From Lachnospiraceae bacterium (GTDB lineage Bacteria; Bacillota; Clostridia; Lachnospirales; Lachnospiraceae): a DNA stretch of 9,775 nt. The stretch is from positions 1 to 9,775 of the forward strand of contig JAFPYK010000101.1 in NCBI GenBank assembly GCA_017412265.1, written 5' to 3'. Below, piece by piece: positions 6,964 through 9,775 of this stretch; position 1 is the stretch's first letter, and every line of letters starts with the position of its first letter. Made by a program: the position numbers and the translations under genes. The notes under the pieces are model-generated. The model did no database searches and was not told where the DNA came from. It worked only from the letters and a program-made list of their open reading frames with translations.

Positions 6964-6998
6964 ACAACAAAACAGCCATGCCGGCCGGCATGGCTGTT
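6964..6998. terminator. Palindromic terminator between aroA and the adenosyltransferase gene
   Basis: A perfect 28-bp palindrome (6971-6984 with 6985-6998) lies between two convergent genes. On the minus strand it is followed by TTTTGTTGTG, a good tail for ending the adenosyltransferase transcript. On the plus strand the following CTCTATG is a weak tail, so aroA termination here is plausible but less efficient. It is flanked by a second perfect 9-bp inverted repeat at 6939-6947 and 7005-7013. Confidence 0.85.
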
Positions 6999-7036
6999 CT
7001 CTATGTCAGGAAGAACTCTTCCCTCCGCGCATACGC

Positions 7037-7525
7037 TTAAACCTCCACCGCGCAGAACCTGGTCGCGATATCCGCAAGCGGCAGGATCTCCTCCGGGCAC
7101 TTCATGCCCGTCATCACCAGGCTGCAGTTGCCGCGGCAGGTCGCGATGATCTGCTCCAGGTCTTCCCGGGTGATAATCCCCAGGTCCACCATACCCAGCA
7201 CCTCATCCAGCACCAGCAGATCACATTCACCGATCTCCGCCACCTTCTTCGCATAGCTGATTCCGTTGCGCAGATGGCCTCTCTCATCCTTCTGCTCTTC
7301 CTCGCTCAGATCCTTATAGAATCTCTCGAACTTCTCAAAACAAAACAGTCTTGCATTATCCTCAAACTGCTCCAGACAACGCAGGGCATCCGTATCTCGG
7401 CCCTTCAGAAACTGGATAATAATCACCTGCTGATCCTGACTGATCGCGCGAATGCACTGTCCGATCGCAGCGTTGGTCTTGCCCCGGCCCTCGCCGAAAT
7501 AGACCTGAACATTATAATCCGACAT
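7037..7525 (-). CDS. cobO: Corrinoid adenosyltransferase (CobA/CobO/BtuR family)
   Basis: This family transfers the 5'-deoxyadenosyl group of ATP to the reduced cobalt of corrinoids, giving adenosylcobalamin or its precursors. The 162-residue protein has the family's short P-loop form GEGRGKTNAAIG (11-22), a QFLKG strand end (38-42), a Walker B-like LLVLDEVLGMVD (103-114), and a final TGM-CPEEILPLAD segment before TRFCAVEV. It is on the short side for BtuR (about 200 residues), lacking the N-terminal extension, as in many clostridial versions. A TTG at 7537 is in frame but forms part of the ribosome binding site; the ATG at 7525 with GGAG 8 nt upstream is the likely start. It has its own promoter and terminator, so it is monocistronic. 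No other cobalamin gene and no cobalamin riboswitch is seen, which points to salvage or an unlinked pathway. The cobA/cobO naming is interchangeable here. Confidence 0.9.
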   Translation of the reverse strand: MSDYNVQVYFGEGRGKTNAAIGQCIRAISQDQQVIIIQFLKGRDTDALRCLEQFEDNARLFCFEKFERFYKDLSEEEQKDERGHLRNGISYAKKVAEIGECDLLVLDEVLGMVDLGIITREDLEQIIATCRGNCSLVMTGMKCPEEILPLADIATRFCAVEV

Positions 7526-7606
7526 ACTGCTCTCCAATCCGAAAATCTCCGTCGCTCCCGGCAGTCTCCCGCCCGCAGCGTGGCTTCTGGTCCATAGATA
7601 ACGTGT

Positions 7607-7635
7607 ATTATATCATGATCTTTTGATTCTGTACA
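7607..7635 (-). promoter_or_regulatory. Promoter of the corrinoid adenosyltransferase gene
   Basis: On the minus strand TGTACA (7630-7635), a 17-nt spacer, and a perfect TATAAT (7607-7612) preceded by TGA, giving an extended -10. The leader of about 75 nt is too short for a cobalamin riboswitch and shows no B12-box-like string. A 12-bp palindrome covers the -35 element (separate entry). Confidence 0.72.
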
Positions 7636-7638
7636 GAA
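7627..7638. promoter_or_regulatory. 12-bp palindrome over the -35 of the adenosyltransferase promoter
   Basis: TTCTGTACAGAA is a perfect 12-bp palindrome whose centre overlaps the -35 hexamer, a position typical of repressor operators. It does not match the Firmicute LexA, PerR or Fur consensus that I know. It may also be chance. Confidence 0.35.
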
Positions 7639-7670
7639 GACTTTTTTCTACCCTCCGAATTCCCCCGAAT

Positions 7671-7691
7671 CCCTTGCACAACCCTTGCACA
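7671..7691 (+). repeat. Two tandem CCCTTGCACA copies, 11-nt period
   Basis: Exact copies at 7671-7680 and 7682-7691, spaced by about one helical turn so that both face the same side of the DNA. The first copy contains the -35 hexamer of the DUF362 promoter and the second lies in the spacer, which would suit binding of a tandem-site regulator. Confidence 0.55.
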
Positions 7692-7702
7692 CAAGGTAAA
7701 CT
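7674..7702 (+). promoter_or_regulatory. Promoter of the DUF362-esterase operon
   Basis: TTGCAC (7674-7679), a 17-nt spacer, and TAAACT (7697-7702), which is a moderate match. The leader is about 44 nt and ends in AAAGGAG before the start codon. The tandem CCCTTGCACA repeats overlap the -35 and the spacer. Confidence 0.55.
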
Positions 7703-7752
7703 GGAAACAGAAAACAACGGACAACCCGACCGGACAGCAAAGGAGATCCCAC

Positions 7753-8850
7753 ATGGAACGCAACGAACTCATGATCATCTACGGCGACAAGCCGCTCGAA
7801 ATGACGAAAAAGATCTGCGAAGCCGCGCACCTCGCAGACATGATTCCCGCAGGCGCAAGCATCGGCTTAAAGCCCAACCTCGTCGTTGCGAAGCACCCCG
7901 ACACCGGTGCGACCACACACGCCGAGATCCTCGAAGGCTGCATCCAGTACCTGCAGGAGCACGGCCACAAAAACATCATGATCATCGAAGGCTCCTGGGT
8001 CGGCGACTCCACCACCCGCGCGTTCAAGGTCGTGGGCTACGACCGCCTCTCCCGCCAGTACAACGTGCCCCTCTTCGACACCAAGTCGGACGCCTACGAG
8101 CACCGCAGCTACGGCGGCCTCACGATGGAGATCTCAAAGACCGCCCTTAACCTCGATTTCCTGATCAACATGCCCGTCCTGAAGGGCCACTGCCAGACCA
8201 TCGTCACCGGCGCCCTGAAGAACTTAAAAGGCACCCTCTCCGACCGCGAGAAACGCCATTTCCACTCTCTCGGTCTTCATAAACCGATCGCCTACCTCAA
8301 CAAGATCGTCCGCCCCGGCTTCATCCTCGGCGACGGCATGTGCGGCGACCTCGACTTCGAAGAAGGCGGCAACCCCGTCCGCATGAACCGCATTTTCTGC
8401 GGCCTCGACCCGGTCCTCATCGACAGCTACATCTGCCAGACCATGGGCTACGAGCCCGACGAGATCCCCTACATCCGCATCGCGGAAGACATCGGCGTCG
8501 GCTCCACCGACCTGGCACACGCCGTGGTCACCGAGCTGAACAAAGACACCTCCCGGGCGAAGCCCGCCTCCTCGCGCCGCGTGGCCCAGCTGGCCCGCTA
8601 CGTCGACGACAAAGACGCCTGCTCCGCCTGCTACGCAAACCTCATCCAGGCCTGCGCCCGCTTAGACGACCGCGGCCTCCTCGGGTGGCTTAAGAAAACC
8701 CCCGTCAAGATCGGCCAGGGCTACCGCGGCCAGACCGGCACCTGTCCCGGCATCGGCAACTGCACCCGCGGCTTCGACACCCACTGTGCCGGCTGCCCTC
8801 CCAAAACTCCCGACATCATCGCCTACCTGGAAGAATACATTTCCAGATAA
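7753..8850 (+). CDS. DUF362 domain protein with cysteine-rich C-terminus
   Basis: A 365-residue cytoplasmic protein of the DUF362 family, which often carries Fe-S clusters and has no settled function. Family landmarks are GLKPNLVV (38-45), TTHAEILEGCIQYL, IIEGSWVG, SKTALNLDFLINMPVLKGH, and VTGALKNLKGTLSDREKRHFH. After the core, the last 80 residues hold seven cysteines: Cys290, 293 and 301, then Cys331, 337, 345 and 348. This is not the ferredoxin CxxCxxCxxxC pattern seen in many DUF362 proteins, but it could still ligate one or more Fe-S clusters. There is no signal peptide or membrane segment. The ATG at 7753 has AAGGAG 7 nt upstream; a second in-frame ATG at residue 7 is less well placed. 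The esterase gene starts 21 nt after the stop with no terminator between, so the two are co-transcribed. Codon use strongly favours C in the third position. Confidence 0.85.
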   Translation: MERNELMIIYGDKPLEMTKKICEAAHLADMIPAGASIGLKPNLVVAKHPDTGATTHAEILEGCIQYLQEHGHKNIMIIEGSWVGDSTTRAFKVVGYDRLSRQYNVPLFDTKSDAYEHRSYGGLTMEISKTALNLDFLINMPVLKGHCQTIVTGALKNLKGTLSDREKRHFHSLGLHKPIAYLNKIVRPGFILGDGMCGDLDFEEGGNPVRMNRIFCGLDPVLIDSYICQTMGYEPDEIPYIRIAEDIGVGSTDLAHAVVTELNKDTSRAKPASSRRVAQLARYVDDKDACSACYANLIQACARLDDRGLLGWLKKTPVKIGQGYRGQTGTCPGIGNCTRGFDTHCAGCPPKTPDIIAYLEEYISR

Positions 8851-8871
8851 CCACACAGAAAGGAGCATCCC

Positions 8872-9699
8872 ATGGCCCTGCTGCAATTAAACTACGTATC
8901 CAACGAACTCTTCCGGACCGTAGCGGTCCACGTCATCCTTCCCTCCGACCGCCTGGACAAGGTCAACCGCACCTACCCCAACTGCGGCAGGAAGTTCAAG
9001 ACCCTCTACCTGCTCCACGGCCTGCTCGGCAACTACACCGACTGGGTCTCCTTCACCAACATCCAGCGCTACGCCGAGAAGCACGATCTCGCGGTCGTCA
9101 TGCCCTCCGGCGACAACGCCTTCTACGTCAACAGCCTCGCCCCGAACAACGACTACGGCCGCTTCATCGGCGAAGAGCTGGTCCAGATCACCCGCGCGAT
9201 GTTCCCCCTCTCCGACCACCGCGAAGACACCTTCATCGGCGGCCTCTCGATGGGAGGCTTCGGCGCCCTTCGAAACGGCCTGCGCTACGCCGAGACCTTC
9301 AGCCGCATCATCTGCCTCTCCGGCGCCCTCCACATCATGGACGAAAACTGCGCCCAGATCGCTGATGAGAACGGCATCTTCGGGAAAATGAGTACCGCAC
9401 GCCTCTCCGACAAAAACCCGGAAGTCTGCCTGCGCATGCTCAAAGACCGCATCGCGGCCGATCCCTCCCTCACCATCCCGAAGATCTACCTCGCCTGCGG
9501 CCTGGACGACAGCCTTCTGCCCTCCAACCGCCGCTACCGCGACCTCCTGGCCGCCGCCGGCGCCGACGTCACCTACATCGAAGAAGCCGGCTACGCCCAC
9601 GAATGGCCCTTCTGGGACCGCCACATCGGCAAAGCCATCGATGAATGGCTGCCCCTCGAGGCAAATGAAGGCGGACTGAGCAGCGGCAATGTCAGTTGA
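8872..9699 (+). CDS. Alpha/beta-hydrolase esterase (esterase D / tributyrin esterase-like)
   Basis: A 275-residue serine esterase of the putative-esterase group (esterase D, EstA and acetyl-xylan esterase relatives). The oxyanion region YLLHGLLGNYTDW begins at residue 46, and the nucleophile elbow GGLSMGG places Ser126 as nucleophile. An acid is in CGLDDS (Asp212 or 213), and the catalytic His243 is in YAHEWPFWD, so the triad is complete and in the right order. No signal peptide is present, so it should act in the cytoplasm. The substrate cannot be read from the sequence; short-chain acyl or acetyl esters (sugars, glutathione-like thiols) are typical of the group. The ATG at 8872 has AAAGGAG 7 nt upstream and sits 21 nt after the DUF362 stop, making it the second gene of that operon. 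The C-terminal tail after WLPLEA is short and low in complexity. Confidence 0.92.
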   Translation: MALLQLNYVSNELFRTVAVHVILPSDRLDKVNRTYPNCGRKFKTLYLLHGLLGNYTDWVSFTNIQRYAEKHDLAVVMPSGDNAFYVNSLAPNNDYGRFIGEELVQITRAMFPLSDHREDTFIGGLSMGGFGALRNGLRYAETFSRIICLSGALHIMDENCAQIADENGIFGKMSTARLSDKNPEVCLRMLKDRIAADPSLTIPKIYLACGLDDSLLPSNRRYRDLLAAAGADVTYIEEAGYAHEWPFWDRHIGKAIDEWLPLEANEGGLSSGNVS

Positions 9700-9775
9700 G
9701 GAGGTATTTTTTCTCGCACGGCAGAGCCGAACCGCTCGAAAAAACATTGCCTGATGATTTGAGGTCGTGAACGAG
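9698..9775 (+). other. Window-end intergenic tail, no gene identified
   Basis: A strong GAGGAGG overlaps the esterase stop codon, but no ATG, GTG or TTG lies at a usable distance after it. A TTTTTTC/GAAAAAA inverted repeat (9707-9713 and 9738-9744) encloses a small CGGC-AGA-GCCG hairpin; no T-run follows it on the plus strand, so it is not a standard terminator. A GTG at 9766 near the edge could open a next gene, which cannot be tested here. Confidence 0.3.

Noticed and set aside
7526..7606. Cobalamin riboswitch upstream of the adenosyltransferase
   Set aside because: The leader is about 75 nt from the predicted start, far shorter than a B12 riboswitch, and no B12-box-like sequence was seen.
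8340..8693. Arginine/proline-rich plus-strand open frame inside the DUF362 gene
   Set aside because: It is a frame-shifted reading of the DUF362 coding sequence with a low-complexity RRP-rich product.
8887..9747. A 286-codon open frame on the minus strand
   Set aside because: Antisense to the esterase, with a valine/alanine/glycine-rich repetitive translation and no family resemblance; the esterase on the plus strand has a full catalytic triad.
1..9775. CRISPR arrays, tRNA or rRNA genes, insertion sequences, phage or toxin-antitoxin genes
   Set aside because: None seen on reading both strands; the only repeats are short promoter repeats and terminator hairpins.

Overview
The window looks like chromosomal DNA from a fairly high-GC Firmicute, most likely a Lachnospiraceae-type Clostridia. 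The support is strong AGGAGG-type ribosome binding sites, SigA-like promoters with 17-nt spacers, intrinsic terminators, and the wording of the Tgt and EF-G-like proteins (for example DCVYPSRNGRHG in Tgt), which I recall as typical of that family. The genus cannot be named from sequence alone. There is no rRNA, tRNA, CRISPR array, insertion sequence or prophage gene, and the content is mainly housekeeping and metabolic.

Layout. (1) 1-777, minus: the N-terminal 259 residues of an ApbE-type FAD:protein FMN transferase, cut by the window edge. (2) 995-1462, plus: a small AT-rich orphan membrane-anchored protein with its own near-consensus promoter, divergent from apbE. (3) 1650-5413, minus: an EF-G-like GTPase (EF-G2/FusA2 type), then tgt (queuosine tRNA-guanine transglycosylase) and yajC (Sec translocon accessory). 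Intrinsic terminators follow the EF-G-like gene and yajC, and yajC has its own promoter. (4) 5606-6931, plus: aroA (EPSP synthase), divergent from the EF-G-like gene, with two well-formed promoters between them. (5) 7037-7525, minus: a corrinoid adenosyltransferase, convergent with aroA across a large palindromic terminator. (6) 7753-9699, plus: a two-gene operon of a DUF362 protein with a cysteine-rich C-terminus and a cytoplasmic esterase.

How the genes fit together. Tgt and YajC are a common bacterial neighbourhood (tRNA modification next to Sec accessory), but secD/secF are missing here. The other genes serve unrelated pathways: flavinylation, shikimate, cobalamin, and an unknown redox/esterase pair. 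The plus strand looks C-rich over G along the window whatever the gene direction. The minus-strand genes are therefore probably the leading-strand, co-directional ones, and aroA, DUF362 and the esterase head-on.

I found no convincing new multi-gene system. The points most worth a second look are the EF-G-like GTPase with a degenerate G4 motif, the unusual cysteine pattern of the DUF362 protein and its pairing with an esterase, the AT-rich orphan, and repeated or palindromic elements in the divergent promoter region at 7600-7700.
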